Positions 18,600 through 28,151 of a DNA stretch of 64,000 bases are shown here, piece by piece (positions within the stretch are counted from its first letter, which is position 1; every line of letters starts with the position of its first letter). The DNA is taken from contig CAZJDM010000001.1 in assembly GCA_964544765.1 (NCBI GenBank), positions 48,260 to 112,259 on the forward strand, in the 5' to 3' direction. A program made the translations under genes and the position numbers. The stretch comes from CAZJDM01 sp964544765. GTDB lineage: Bacteria; Bdellovibrionota_B; Oligoflexia; CAYFLR01. The notes below the pieces were generated by a model. That model was not told where the DNA came from, made no database searches, and saw only the letters and a program-made list of their open reading frames with translations.

Positions 18600-19784
18600 A
18601 TGATGAAATTTTCAAAAAGGATCAAGGCTGTTCGGGCCTCACAAACGGCTTTAATTAATAAACAAGCCACAGCTTTGATTGACGAGGGGAAAAAGGTCCT
18701 TGATTTCTCCATTGGGGAACCCAACTTTAGCACACCTAAAATAGTATCTGACGAAGCAAAAAAAGCTATTGATCAAGGAAGGACCCAGTATACCGATGTT
18801 GCTGGCATAAGAGAGCTACGAGAGGCTGTTAGTGAAAGAATAAAAACCGACTATCGCTTGGAGTATTCACCAGAACAGATAACTATTACCTGTGGCGCCA
18901 AACAAGCTCTTTATAATACATGTTTAGCTCTATTGAATGAAGGAGATGAAGTTATTATATTTTCTCCCTACTGGGTTACCTATCCAGAACAAGTTCGATT
19001 AGCTGGGGGTAAGCCTGTAATTGTCAAAACAGATATAAATAACGGATTTCAAATACAAGAAGATTTGCTAAGTGCTGCCATTACCCCCAAAACAAAGGCT
19101 ATTATTATCAATACGCCTTCTAATCCAACTGGTATCGTCTTAAATCAAAAAAGTCTATCAGCAGTTGCTCAATTAGCTATAGAGAATGATTGCTGGATAA
19201 TTACTGATGAGATTTATAGTAAAATTTTATACGACGACCTTGAATACCAACCCATAATTTCCTTAGATACAGAGCTTCAAAAACGAGTTGTCTTAATAAA
19301 TGGTTTCTCTAAAAGCTGTGCCATGACCGGATGGCGAATAGGTTATAGCGCTTCCAATCCAGAATTAGCTAAAATCCTAACCAAAATTAATAGCCAAACC
19401 GTAACTCACCCCTCATCAATAGCCCAATACGCAGCTACCAGAGCATGTTTAAATATGGATGATTTTCTACCCGAAATGGTCTCTGAATTTGAAAAGAGAA
19501 GATTTCTTTTTTTAAAAGAGCTGGATAAAATTGACAAACTCAAGGTTTTAAAACCCAATGGTGCCTTTTACTTTTTTCCTGATATCAGAAAAATCATTGA
19601 AAACACATCGATCAAAGATGATATCCAATTTTGCCAAGAGTTATTAAAACAACAATTAGTGGCGGTAGTTCCTGGCTCTGCTTTTGGAACACCTGGCTTT
19701 GTTAGAATATCGTTCTCTAATTCATTTGAAAACATCAAAGAATTTAATCAGCGATTACGGAAGTTTGTCGAAAAAATAGCTTGA
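18600..19784 (+). CDS. Class I aspartate aminotransferase
   Basis: PLP aminotransferase interconverting aspartate and oxaloacetate with 2-oxoglutarate and glutamate. It has the subgroup I-gamma look: FSIGEPNFSTP, QYTDVAGIRELREAV, the NTPSNPTG motif, the PLP-lysine block NGFSKSCAMTGWRIGY (about 237) and the terminal Arg in GFVRISFSNS. The length of 394 residues is standard. Two ATG codons are adjacent (18600 and 18603) and either could start. Related enzymes with prephenate or aromatic substrates share these motifs, so the substrate is by similarity only. A 6-bp hairpin (19809-19826) follows. Confidence 0.9.
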   Translation: MMKFSKRIKAVRASQTALINKQATALIDEGKKVLDFSIGEPNFSTPKIVSDEAKKAIDQGRTQYTDVAGIRELREAVSERIKTDYRLEYSPEQITITCGAKQALYNTCLALLNEGDEVIIFSPYWVTYPEQVRLAGGKPVIVKTDINNGFQIQEDLLSAAITPKTKAIIINTPSNPTGIVLNQKSLSAVAQLAIENDCWIITDEIYSKILYDDLEYQPIISLDTELQKRVVLINGFSKSCAMTGWRIGYSASNPELAKILTKINSQTVTHPSSIAQYAATRACLNMDDFLPEMVSEFEKRRFLFLKELDKIDKLKVLKPNGAFYFFPDIRKIIENTSIKDDIQFCQELLKQQLVAVVPGSAFGTPGFVRISFSNSFENIKEFNQRLRKFVEKIA

Positions 19785-19860
19785 TCAATTTCAAGTAAAA
19801 AGTAATAGTCCTCAGGATATTGAGGATATTAAAACCAATTTAAAGGAAAAATCGCAAAAA

Positions 19861-19889
19861 TTGACATTCCCCCAAATATAAAATAAAAT
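19861..19889 (+). promoter_or_regulatory. dcw promoter upstream of mraZ
   Basis: A consensus -35 TTGACA (19861-19866) and a near-consensus -10 TAAAAT (19884-19889) are separated by exactly 17 bp. The predicted leader before the mraZ start is about 135 nt. It is the best promoter seen in the window and would drive the 18-kb division and cell wall cluster. Confidence 0.85.
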
Positions 19890-19920
19890 GGAATAAAGTG
19901 GTATAAAGTGTGAAAAAGTG
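19885..19920 (+). promoter_or_regulatory. MraZ operator: AAAGTG boxes at 10-bp period
   Basis: Exact AAAGTG boxes lie at 19895-19900, 19905-19910 and 19915-19920, with a degenerate AAAATG at 19885-19890 inside the -10. The 10-bp period places them on one DNA face, as known for MraZ operators (AAAGTG-type boxes in mollicutes, TGGG-type in enterics). Their position over and just after the -10 predicts autoregulation of the dcw cluster by MraZ. Confidence 0.85.
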
Positions 19921-20030
19921 TCACCAGTCGAATCATTCGGTAAAAAAACCAAATAGTTCGATACATGGACCCCTATACTTTGCTCCACTAATGATAATGT
20001 ATTCTTCCTAACAAAGCAAATGTAAATATT

Positions 20031-20504
20031 ATGTTTCGTGGACAATTTGAACATAACATGGATGAAAAGGGGCGGGTAAGTCTTCCTGCTAAATTTAAAG
20101 AATATCTCCTTTCAAGTTTTCAAAACAGTTCATTCATTCTGACAACCCACATTGAACCTTGTTTGCTGGGTTACCCCTTACCTGAATGGGAAAAAATGGA
20201 ACAAGACATTTTAAAGTTGCCTACTTTTGACCAAGGAGCAACGGCTTTAAGACGATTATTTCTGGGGCCAGCTACTGAATGCAGTATTGATAAAAATGGT
20301 CGATTTCTTATCGGCCCTACTCTGAGAGAACACGCTTCTTGTTTATCCGGGCAAAATCAAGATAATAAAGAAATTATTTTTATTGGCATGACTAATAAAT
20401 TTGAGATATGGTCCAAACCTCTTTGGCAAAGCATGGTACAAGATTTAAAAAAGGAAGAAACACTTAAAAAAGTACAGGAATTAATAGTCGATTTAAGTAT
20501 TTAG
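20031..20504 (+). CDS. mraZ: Transcriptional regulator MraZ
   Basis: First gene of the dcw cluster; a DNA-binding protein with two SpoVT/AbrB-type swapped-hairpin domains that controls this cluster. The first repeat has MFRGQFEHNMDEKGRVSLPAKFKEY, given here as residues 1-25 in outline: FRG start and DEKGR; the second has IDKNGRFLIGP (about 82). The length of 157 residues is typical. No Shine-Dalgarno is visible before the ATG. Boxes matching its known operator type lie over the promoter 110-145 bp upstream. Confidence 0.95.
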   Translation: MFRGQFEHNMDEKGRVSLPAKFKEYLLSSFQNSSFILTTHIEPCLLGYPLPEWEKMEQDILKLPTFDQGATALRRLFLGPATECSIDKNGRFLIGPTLREHASCLSGQNQDNKEIIFIGMTNKFEIWSKPLWQSMVQDLKKEETLKKVQELIVDLSI

Positions 20505-20524
20505 ATTGGCTTAAAAAACGATAA

Positions 20525-21454
20525 ATGAATAACAAACATATACCGGTATTATTAAAAGAATGTATTGATCAATTAAGAATATATCCTAACGGGATCTATG
20601 TAGATTGTACTTATGGGAAGGGAGGACACAGTAAAGAAATATTAAACCAGCTTGGCCCAACAGGTAAATTAATTGCCATTGACCAGGATCAGACAATAGT
20701 CCAAGAAGCTAAAGAAAAGCTGGTTAACGTAAATAATTTTGAAGTTTTTCATACAAATTTCAAAAATTTAAATAAAGTATTAGGAGAAAATTATTTAGGA
20801 AAAATTGACGGTATATTAGCAGACATAGGGGTTTCATCAATACAATTAGATAGCCCCAGTCGAGGTTTCAGTTTCAACAAGGAAGGTCCTTTAGATATGA
20901 GAATGGATCAAAGTTTAGAAACAACAGCTGAAAAAATTATCAACCTATATTCTTTAGAAAAATTAGTGGAAATTTTTCGCACCTATGGAGAAGAACGATT
21001 TGCTAAGCCCATTGCCCGCAATATAATCCGTCAACGTGACAATGCTAGTATATCATCCACACTTCAATTGGCTGAAATTTGCAAACAATCAATACCCCGC
21101 AAACTTTGGAAAGAAAAGCACCCAGCAACCAGAGTCTTCCAAGCCATTCGCATTGAAGTTAATAGCGAACTAGACTCGCTTAAAGGTCTTTTAAACAACG
21201 GAATTCAATATCTTAAACCAGGAGGAAGATTATTAATTATAACCTTTCATTCACTTGAAGATCGAATTGTAAAAAATTTCTTTAAACAAAAAGTAATCAA
21301 ATGTACTTGTCCAAAAAGTATCCCTATTTGTACATGCGATACTAAACCATCAGGAAAAATCATCACCCCTAGGCCCATAACACCTTCTGAAAAAGAAATT
21401 AAAATAAATCCACGATCAAGAAGCGCTAAACTCCGTGTCTTGGAGAAACTATAA
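20525..21454 (+). CDS. rsmH: 16S rRNA (cytosine(1402)-N4)-methyltransferase RsmH (MraW)
   Basis: SAM-dependent methylation of C1402 in the decoding centre of 16S rRNA. Motifs: HIPVLLKECI at the start, VDCTYGKGGHSKEIL for SAM binding, LADIGVSSIQLD, RGFSFNKEGPLDMRMD, and KHPATRVFQAIRIEVN and ITFHSLEDRIVK near the C-terminus. The length of 309 residues is normal. A Cys cluster (CTCPKSIPICTC) near 260 resembles that in other RsmH proteins. The next gene starts 11 bp after the stop codon. Confidence 0.97.
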   Translation: MNNKHIPVLLKECIDQLRIYPNGIYVDCTYGKGGHSKEILNQLGPTGKLIAIDQDQTIVQEAKEKLVNVNNFEVFHTNFKNLNKVLGENYLGKIDGILADIGVSSIQLDSPSRGFSFNKEGPLDMRMDQSLETTAEKIINLYSLEKLVEIFRTYGEERFAKPIARNIIRQRDNASISSTLQLAEICKQSIPRKLWKEKHPATRVFQAIRIEVNSELDSLKGLLNNGIQYLKPGGRLLIITFHSLEDRIVKNFFKQKVIKCTCPKSIPICTCDTKPSGKIITPRPITPSEKEIKINPRSRSAKLRVLEKL

Positions 21455-21464
21455 GAGAGGTGTT

Positions 21465-21821
21465 ATGAAAGAAAAAAATTGGAAAAATATAGTTAAGCAT
21501 TATCTTTGTACCGCTGGTAAATCTAATGTATTTCCCATTATCCTGATCAGTTGTATTTTAATAGAAGCTTTTTTATGTGTTTGGCAACAAGCTCGAATTA
21601 TCAATTTGGGATATGAAATATCTCAAGTAAAAAAACAAGAAGAAATTCTAATAAACCAAAATCGTAGTCTAGAACTTGAACAGGCAAAACTGATCAAAAA
21701 CCAAAATATTGAAAGACTGGCTAAAGATAAATTTAATTTAAGGGAACCAAAAGAAGATCAGCTGGTATTTATTTTAGAAGATACATCACTGACACCATTA
21801 CAGCTGGCCTCTAATGATTAG
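21465..21821 (+). CDS. ftsL: Cell division protein FtsL
   Basis: Small bitopic division protein that joins FtsB and FtsQ and activates FtsWI. From the ATG at 21465 (preceded by GAGAGG) it has 118 residues: a basic cytoplasmic tail, one membrane helix at about 25-45 (IILISCILIEAFLCVW) and a coiled coil (QVKKQEEILINQNRSLELEQ), ending RLAKDKFNLREPKEDQLVFI, the FtsL hallmark. A GTG at 21435 would overlap rsmH and is less likely. The assignment rests on topology, the terminal motif and gene order. Confidence 0.88.
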   Translation: MKEKNWKNIVKHYLCTAGKSNVFPIILISCILIEAFLCVWQQARIINLGYEISQVKKQEEILINQNRSLELEQAKLIKNQNIERLAKDKFNLREPKEDQLVFILEDTSLTPLQLASND

Positions 21822-21839
21822 CTAACTACAAGGTGATAA

Positions 21840-23942
21840 GTGAAAAAGACTGGTACAAAAAAAAATACAGTTACTAATGATTCACGCAACATTACAAATC
21901 GATTTGAACAATATGAAAAAAGAGTCCCCTTTATTAATATTCTATTCTTAATTGTCTTTGGAATTGTTTCCATAAGAACCCTCTATCTCCACTTAATTCC
22001 CGACCAGCGTGTTTCTAATTTAATCTTAACTCAGTACCAAAAGAAAGTAGAAATTAGAGCCAAAAGAGGTTTTATTTACGATAGTAATAATGAGGCTCTG
22101 GCAATCAGTTTAAGCGTTTATTCTATTTTTGCCGAACCACGACGAATAAAACCCGAAGAACGAAATACTTTAATTTCTGAGCTAAACAAAATTCTCGGAA
22201 TAAAGAAAAAATCACTAAGACGCAAATTATCTACTAATAAAGGTTTCATTTGGATAAAAAGGCAGGTATCAGATGAAATAGCTCAAAAAATTGAAAGTCT
22301 TAAGTTACCACATATTCATATGGTGAAAGAGGGAAAACGTTTTTATCCTAACGGATCCTTGGCAGGACAGATTCTGGGATTTACTGATATTGATTCAATC
22401 GGTCTGGAAGGAATTGAGGTTAGGTATGACAACTATTTACAAGGTGAAAAGATCCATCTACAAATTAACCGAGACGCCAAAGGAAGAAGGCTTCTTTTAA
22501 AAGAATCTGCCCAATCACTAGTAAATAAACAAGGAGCCTCTGTTACTTTAACCATCAATAAAAACATTCAATACATTACTGAAAAAGCATTAGAAAAGCA
22601 AGTTGAAGCAACTAAAGCTGCCTCAGGAATAGCTATAGTAATGGATCCTTTTGATGGTCGAATTCTAGCTATGGCCAATGTCCCTAAATTTGATCCCAAT
22701 ATTCGCAATAAACAAACATTACAATTTAAGAAAAACCGCTGCATTACCGACACTTACGAGCCCGGATCTACTTTTAAATCATTTATTATTGCAACTGCAC
22801 TAGAAAAAAACGCCATTTCTTTATCTGAAAAGCTTTCTTGTGAAAACGGTTTGCTTCACATTGGAAAAAGAACTATAAGAGATACTCATCCTTATGATAG
22901 TTTGACCCCAATGGAAATTATAAGGTCATCTAGTAATATAGGAGCTTATAAGATTGCAAAAAGATTGGGTAAAGTTGAAATGTTCCGATATTTAAAGAAA
23001 TTTGGTTTTGGTACACCAACCGGTATCGATTTTAGAGGAGAGTCACCGGGTATCTTACATTCTCCAGATACATGGAAAGAAATTAGATTTAGTAATATCG
23101 CTTTCGGCCAAGGAGTATCAACATCCTCTCTGCAATTAATTACCGCCTATAGTGCTATTGCTAATGGTGGCTTTCTTGTAACCCCTTATTTAGTTGACAA
23201 AATTGTATCCAAAAACAATGAAATCTTATATTCTCACAATCCCCCGCTACCTAAAAAGGTTATCAGTAAAAAAACAGCCGAACACATGACTCGTATGCTG
23301 GAGGAAGTAGTATATGATAAAGAAGGAACAGGAAGTCGATCTCAGATTACCGGTTTTCGTGTGGCTGGAAAAACAGGAACTACAGAGAAATATGATCCCG
23401 CTATTAGAGCTTATTCTCCTAATAAAAGAATAGGTTCATTTGTTGGTTTTGTCCCCAGCACCAGCCCAAAAATAGTGCTCTTAGTGGTCATAGACGAGCC
23501 CACCGAAGGGCTTAAATATGGAGGAGTTGTTGCGGCTCCTGTATTCGCTAAAATAGGCACTCAAATATTAAATTACTTAGAAGTAATGCCTGATTCAAAG
23601 GAAACAGAATCTGTCATTACAGAAATTTCAATTGGTGCTCCCATAGTCTTTCAACCTAAAAATATAGTAAAAGAAATAAAGAAAGCAAAAAAAGCTAAAT
23701 TATACACTAAGAAAAAATTAGCCCCTCTTCCCCTAGACCGCCCTTTATTTAGTAATGAGGGAAAATCCATAATAGCCAAAGATTTATCCGGCTTTACCGT
23801 CCGTAAGGTATTTCGTGAAGCCTCTAGTTACCCAATTACTATTCGTTTAATTGGCAATGGGATAATCACACGACAAAAACCTGATGCAGGAATCAAAATG
23901 CAACCCGGAGAAACCCTAACTCTTATTGCGGTGATTGAATAA
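21840..23942 (+). CDS. ftsI: Septal peptidoglycan transpeptidase FtsI (PBP3) with a PASTA domain
   Basis: Class B penicillin-binding protein that cross-links septal peptidoglycan together with FtsW. The start is GTG after AAGGTGATAA. The membrane helix is at about 31-50; the pedestal domain follows; the catalytic serine is S310 in STFK; SSN is at 364-366; KTGT is at 511-514. About residues 643-700 form one PASTA domain (GFTVRKVFREA, QKPDAGIKMQPGETLTLI), as seen in SpoVD-like and many deltaproteobacterial enzymes but not in enteric FtsI. The stop overlaps murE. Confidence 0.96.
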   Translation: MKKTGTKKNTVTNDSRNITNRFEQYEKRVPFINILFLIVFGIVSIRTLYLHLIPDQRVSNLILTQYQKKVEIRAKRGFIYDSNNEALAISLSVYSIFAEPRRIKPEERNTLISELNKILGIKKKSLRRKLSTNKGFIWIKRQVSDEIAQKIESLKLPHIHMVKEGKRFYPNGSLAGQILGFTDIDSIGLEGIEVRYDNYLQGEKIHLQINRDAKGRRLLLKESAQSLVNKQGASVTLTINKNIQYITEKALEKQVEATKAASGIAIVMDPFDGRILAMANVPKFDPNIRNKQTLQFKKNRCITDTYEPGSTFKSFIIATALEKNAISLSEKLSCENGLLHIGKRTIRDTHPYDSLTPMEIIRSSSNIGAYKIAKRLGKVEMFRYLKKFGFGTPTGIDFRGESPGILHSPDTWKEIRFSNIAFGQGVSTSSLQLITAYSAIANGGFLVTPYLVDKIVSKNNEILYSHNPPLPKKVISKKTAEHMTRMLEEVVYDKEGTGSRSQITGFRVAGKTGTTEKYDPAIRAYSPNKRIGSFVGFVPSTSPKIVLLVVIDEPTEGLKYGGVVAAPVFAKIGTQILNYLEVMPDSKETESVITEISIGAPIVFQPKNIVKEIKKAKKAKLYTKKKLAPLPLDRPLFSNEGKSIIAKDLSGFTVRKVFREASSYPITIRLIGNGIITRQKPDAGIKMQPGETLTLIAVIE

Positions 23943-25531
23943 TGAAAAACAGCCTTTCTTTAAAGGAAATTGTAGCAATAATACAACCCATTAAAACCTA
24001 CAATTTACCCCCAGAACAAACTTCTAGATTTAAAATTACCAAAGATTCAAGAGAAATTGATAAGCATAGTTGCTTTATCGCTATTCCTGGAGAGTCTGCT
24101 GATGGACATCAATATATTGAATCTGCAATTGAAAAGGGCTGTAACTGTATTATTTTTAGCAACCAACATCATGTGTCCATAACTGATGACACTATTTTTT
24201 TGCAAGTTGAAGATAGCAGAAACGCTTTTAACCAACTTCTATTAAAGGTTTTTGAACCATATTTAAACAAAGTCTCCTTAGTGGCTATTACTGGAACCAA
24301 CGGTAAAACCACCACCGCACATCTATTATCCCACATATTTACTGAAGTTGGTTATAAATGTGGTGTTATTGGCACCTTAGGAGCTTATTATCAAAAACAA
24401 AAAACGACAACTTTAACCAACACAACTCCCGATATTGATACAATATTAGAATTAATTGCTCAAATGGCAGAAAATGATATTAAATACGTTTTTATGGAAG
24501 TCTCTAGTCATGCTATTTATCAACGACGCGTATTAAACCTTCCTTTTGATGCCTGCCTATTTACTAACCTAACTCAGGATCATCTTGATTATCATCAATC
24601 AATGGAACAATATTTTGAAGTAAAAGCCCGTATTTTTCTTCAGGCTCATCCTCAAACATCTACTTTTGTTATTAATTCAGATGATAATTATGGTTACAAA
24701 CTAATTAATCAACTACGCCAATCTACAAATAAAACCACAACGATGACTTATGGTTTTAATTCAAAGGAAAAAACAGAAAATACGGAAGATACTAAGAAAG
24801 AAATTTTTCTACAAATATCTGACTACCAAGAAGATCAAAATGGTTTAAAATTTAATCTATCTATAAAAAAAGACAATATAGACAATAAAGATGTAGAACA
24901 ATATGAAGAGCAATTGCCTATAGAATCTAGTTTATGTGGGAAATACAACGCTTTTAATTTAACAATGGCTGTCGCATATGCTATTTCAGCATCGATTGAT
25001 CCTGATATTATAAAAAGAGCTATTACATCATTTTCAACCGTCCCTGGTCGATTGGAAAAAGTTACTGAACCCGATTCAGATATCTGCGTTTTTGTAGATT
25101 ACGCCCATACGGATATGGCACTGGACAACGTTTTATCAACACTAAAATCCTTTGTTCCCGGTCGCTTAATTTGTTTATTTGGCTGTGGAGGAGACCGAGA
25201 TAAGGTCAAAAGACCCTTAATGGCTAAGGCTGCTATTAAGTATAGCGATTTGGTAGTTATTACTTCCGATAACCCACGAACAGAAGAACCTTTAGCAATC
25301 ATTAAGGATATACAAAAAGGAATTCCAGAGAACCTTTTAAAACCTAAAATCATTATTGAACCAGACCGACATCGAGCTATTGACATTGCTATTAATATTG
25401 CTATTTCTCAAGATACCGTTTTATTAGCGGGGAAAGGGCACGAGGATTATCAAATTATAAACAAAGAAGTTCGTCATTTTGATGATCGTTTAGAAGCTAA
25501 AAAAGCTTTACAGAAGAGAACGCTTAAGTAA
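23942..25531 (+). CDS. murE: UDP-MurNAc-tripeptide synthetase MurE (diaminopimelate-adding)
   Basis: Mur ligase that adds the third stem-peptide residue. The ATP-binding P-loop is ITGTNGKTTTAHLL; the middle-domain block VSSHAIYQRRV and the C-terminal DNPRTEEP follow. DNPR is the signature for meso-diaminopimelate rather than lysine, supporting a Gram-negative type wall. At 529 residues it is about 30 longer than usual, with a charged insertion near 275-320. It starts inside the ftsI stop codon (TAATG). Confidence 0.96.
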   Translation: MKNSLSLKEIVAIIQPIKTYNLPPEQTSRFKITKDSREIDKHSCFIAIPGESADGHQYIESAIEKGCNCIIFSNQHHVSITDDTIFLQVEDSRNAFNQLLLKVFEPYLNKVSLVAITGTNGKTTTAHLLSHIFTEVGYKCGVIGTLGAYYQKQKTTTLTNTTPDIDTILELIAQMAENDIKYVFMEVSSHAIYQRRVLNLPFDACLFTNLTQDHLDYHQSMEQYFEVKARIFLQAHPQTSTFVINSDDNYGYKLINQLRQSTNKTTTMTYGFNSKEKTENTEDTKKEIFLQISDYQEDQNGLKFNLSIKKDNIDNKDVEQYEEQLPIESSLCGKYNAFNLTMAVAYAISASIDPDIIKRAITSFSTVPGRLEKVTEPDSDICVFVDYAHTDMALDNVLSTLKSFVPGRLICLFGCGGDRDKVKRPLMAKAAIKYSDLVVITSDNPRTEEPLAIIKDIQKGIPENLLKPKIIIEPDRHRAIDIAINIAISQDTVLLAGKGHEDYQIINKEVRHFDDRLEAKKALQKRTLK

Positions 25532-25559
25532 TAGCACACTCTACAATAGGCTATAGAAA

Positions 25560-27032
25560 ATGAAAGTACTATGTAAAGAATTCTTAAATAAAATAAGTTC
25601 CTCCATCAAAGAGCTTTATAACTTTAATGATCAAATTAAAAATTACCCAATTCAAAAAGTCAGCACTGACACCAGAAGCATGCAAATGGGAGATTGTTTT
25701 TTCGCCATACCCGGCCCCACTTTTGATCCCTTAGATTTTGCCCAGGAACTTATAAATAAAAAATGCTCACTTCTTATTTGTCAGGGAACTAAGCTAAACA
25801 CTTTAATAAAGGCAAAAATACCCATTGTTTTAGTTGAAAATGTAATAAAGTCCATGGGGAGCATGGCAAATTTATGGATAAAACAATGTAAAGCTAAAAG
25901 AATAGCTATTACAGGTTCTGCTGGAAAAACTACTACTAAAGAAGTTGTAAGCCATCTGTGCTCTTCAGCTTTTAGTGTTCATAAAACTAAAGGTAATTTA
26001 AACAATCAAATTGGTTTACCCAAAACCCTTTTTGAGTTATCGACTGAACACGAAATATCAATTTTAGAGCTTGGTACCAATTACCCGGGAGAAATAGAAG
26101 CTCTTACCAAAATTTGCCAACCAGATGTTGGATGTATCATAAATATCGGAGCTTCTCACTTAGAAGGTCTAAAAACTATTGAAGGAGTCGCTCAAGAAAA
26201 AAAATCTCTGTTTACTTATATGTCTAATGATTCGTTAGCTATCGTTAATTTAGATGATCCTTTCAATAAAAAGTTAACTGAACACCATAGTGGACCAATA
26301 ACCACTTACAGCCTGAACAATAAGAGTGCTGATTTATATATAACCAAAAACGAAAGACTACCTTCTTATTCTCCAACAGATCCAATAGGAAAAACCAAAG
26401 TAGAATTTTGCTATAAAGATGAATTGTATACCGCATTACTCCCAGACCTTGGCAATAGCTTTTTATACGCTGGTTTGGTCGGATTATCTATTGGCTTTAA
26501 ACTAGGGATACATTTTGAAAAGATGAGAAATTCCCTGGAAAATTTTCAGGGAATTAATGATAGATTAAAAATATCTGCCCTTCAAGAAAATCTATGGTTA
26601 GTTAACGATTGTTATAACGCAAATCCCCTATCTATGAAATCTACTTTAAATACCTTCCATCAAAATTTCTCCCAATTCTTTCGTATTATAATACTTGGAG
26701 ATATGTTGGAACTAGGTCCCCAGTCAGATTCCTTTCATGAAGAATTGGGAAGCTTTGTCAGCACTTTTAAACCAGATATACTGATAGGAATAGGATCCTA
26801 TAGCAAACACATGACTAAAGTAGCTATAAAAAAGGGATTATCCTACTCACATGTTTTTTACTTTAATAACTTACAGAAGTTGGATAAAATTTTCAATACT
26901 GTACAAAACAGTATTAGCAACCTAGATTCAGCAAAACTTAAAAAGAAGGCTTTATTGGTTAAAGCCTCTAGAGGTATTGAACTAGATAAATTAGTTGCTC
27001 TAATCGAAAAACATTATTCTAAGGAACGATAA
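25560..27032 (+). CDS. murF: UDP-MurNAc-tripeptide--D-Ala-D-Ala ligase MurF
   Basis: Adds the D-Ala-D-Ala dipeptide to complete the UDP-MurNAc-pentapeptide. The P-loop is ITGSAGKTTTKEVVSH; the N-terminal MurE/MurF fold (VSTDTRSMQMGDCFFAIPG), NLNNQIGLPKTLFEL, LELGTNYPGEI, NDCYNANPLSMKSTL and LGDMLELG are diagnostic. The length of 490 residues is normal for a version with moderate loops. Its stop codon overlaps the mraY start by one base. Confidence 0.96.
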   Translation: MKVLCKEFLNKISSSIKELYNFNDQIKNYPIQKVSTDTRSMQMGDCFFAIPGPTFDPLDFAQELINKKCSLLICQGTKLNTLIKAKIPIVLVENVIKSMGSMANLWIKQCKAKRIAITGSAGKTTTKEVVSHLCSSAFSVHKTKGNLNNQIGLPKTLFELSTEHEISILELGTNYPGEIEALTKICQPDVGCIINIGASHLEGLKTIEGVAQEKKSLFTYMSNDSLAIVNLDDPFNKKLTEHHSGPITTYSLNNKSADLYITKNERLPSYSPTDPIGKTKVEFCYKDELYTALLPDLGNSFLYAGLVGLSIGFKLGIHFEKMRNSLENFQGINDRLKISALQENLWLVNDCYNANPLSMKSTLNTFHQNFSQFFRIIILGDMLELGPQSDSFHEELGSFVSTFKPDILIGIGSYSKHMTKVAIKKGLSYSHVFYFNNLQKLDKIFNTVQNSISNLDSAKLKKKALLVKASRGIELDKLVALIEKHYSKER

Positions 27033-28108
27033 TGCTACTTCAATGGATCTATCCTTTAAACGTCCACCTATCCGTATTAAACATTTTCCAATACATTACC
27101 TTTCGTACTGGCATGGCGGTCCTGACCTCGATGATAATAGCTTTTTGGATATCACCTAAACTTATTACCTGGCTCATGCAGAAAAAGCTTGGCCAAGTTG
27201 TACGAAATGACGGACCGGACTCTCATCTTTCAAAGGCGGGAACCCCTACCTTTGGAGGTATTATAATAATTATTTCTTGTCTAGTATCTACTTTATTGTG
27301 GGCAGATTTAACCAACAAATATATATTAACATCTTTATTTATTTTTTCAGGCTTTGCATTAACCGGCTTTTTAGATGATTATCTCAAATTTACCAAAAAA
27401 AATTCCAAGGGTCTGGCAGGAAGATATAAAATAATTTCTCAAACGATCTTTACCCTTATCCCCTTAATTTATCTTTATTACTTTCAAGGAGAATCTACCT
27501 TACTTTTAGTTCCTTTTTTTAAAAACATCGCCTTTAATTTAGGTATTTTTTATATCTTTTTTGCTTTGATTGTAATTATAGGTTCATCCAATGCCGTTAA
27601 CTTAACAGACGGCTTGGACGGTTTGGCCATTGGCACAACCACAATATTATTTGGAAGTTTGGTAGTTTATTGTTATTTGACAGGACACATGACTATTGCG
27701 AAATATCTTTTCTATCCTTACATCGCAGGGTCAGGAGAACTAACAATTTTATGCGGGGCCATGCTGGGCAGCAATTTGGTTTTTTTGTGGTTCAATGCTC
27801 ATCCTGCTCAAATATTTATGGGGGATGTAGGATCTCTTCCTTTAGGAGGGGTACTAGGAACTATTTCTGTTCTGATAAAACATGAAATCTTACTTGCTCT
27901 AATTGGAGGAATATTAGTAATAGAAGCCCTAAGCGTCATAACTCAAGTCGCTTCCTTTAAAATAACTGGGAAAAGAATCTTCAAAATGGCTCCTATTCAT
28001 CACCACTTTGAATTAAAGGGGTGGCCCGAACCAAAGGTAATTGTGCGCTTTTGGATAATTACCATAATTTTGTGCCTAATAGGATTTTTATCTATTAAAA
28101 TACGATAG
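27032..28108 (+). CDS. mraY: Phospho-MurNAc-pentapeptide translocase MraY
   Basis: Integral inner-membrane enzyme that transfers phospho-MurNAc-pentapeptide to undecaprenyl phosphate, forming lipid I. About ten membrane helices are visible. Conserved cytoplasmic loops: SKAGTPTFGGIII, the Asp-rich FLDDYLKFTKKNSKGL, SSNAVNLTDGLDGLAIG, NAHPAQIFMGDVGSLPLGG and KMAPIHHHFELKGWPE. The length of 358 residues is typical. Confidence 0.97.
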   Translation: MLLQWIYPLNVHLSVLNIFQYITFRTGMAVLTSMIIAFWISPKLITWLMQKKLGQVVRNDGPDSHLSKAGTPTFGGIIIIISCLVSTLLWADLTNKYILTSLFIFSGFALTGFLDDYLKFTKKNSKGLAGRYKIISQTIFTLIPLIYLYYFQGESTLLLVPFFKNIAFNLGIFYIFFALIVIIGSSNAVNLTDGLDGLAIGTTTILFGSLVVYCYLTGHMTIAKYLFYPYIAGSGELTILCGAMLGSNLVFLWFNAHPAQIFMGDVGSLPLGGVLGTISVLIKHEILLALIGGILVIEALSVITQVASFKITGKRIFKMAPIHHHFELKGWPEPKVIVRFWIITIILCLIGFLSIKIR

Positions 28109-28151
28109 ACATACTATATTGGTTAAATAAAACTTAGTAATAAATTGAAAT

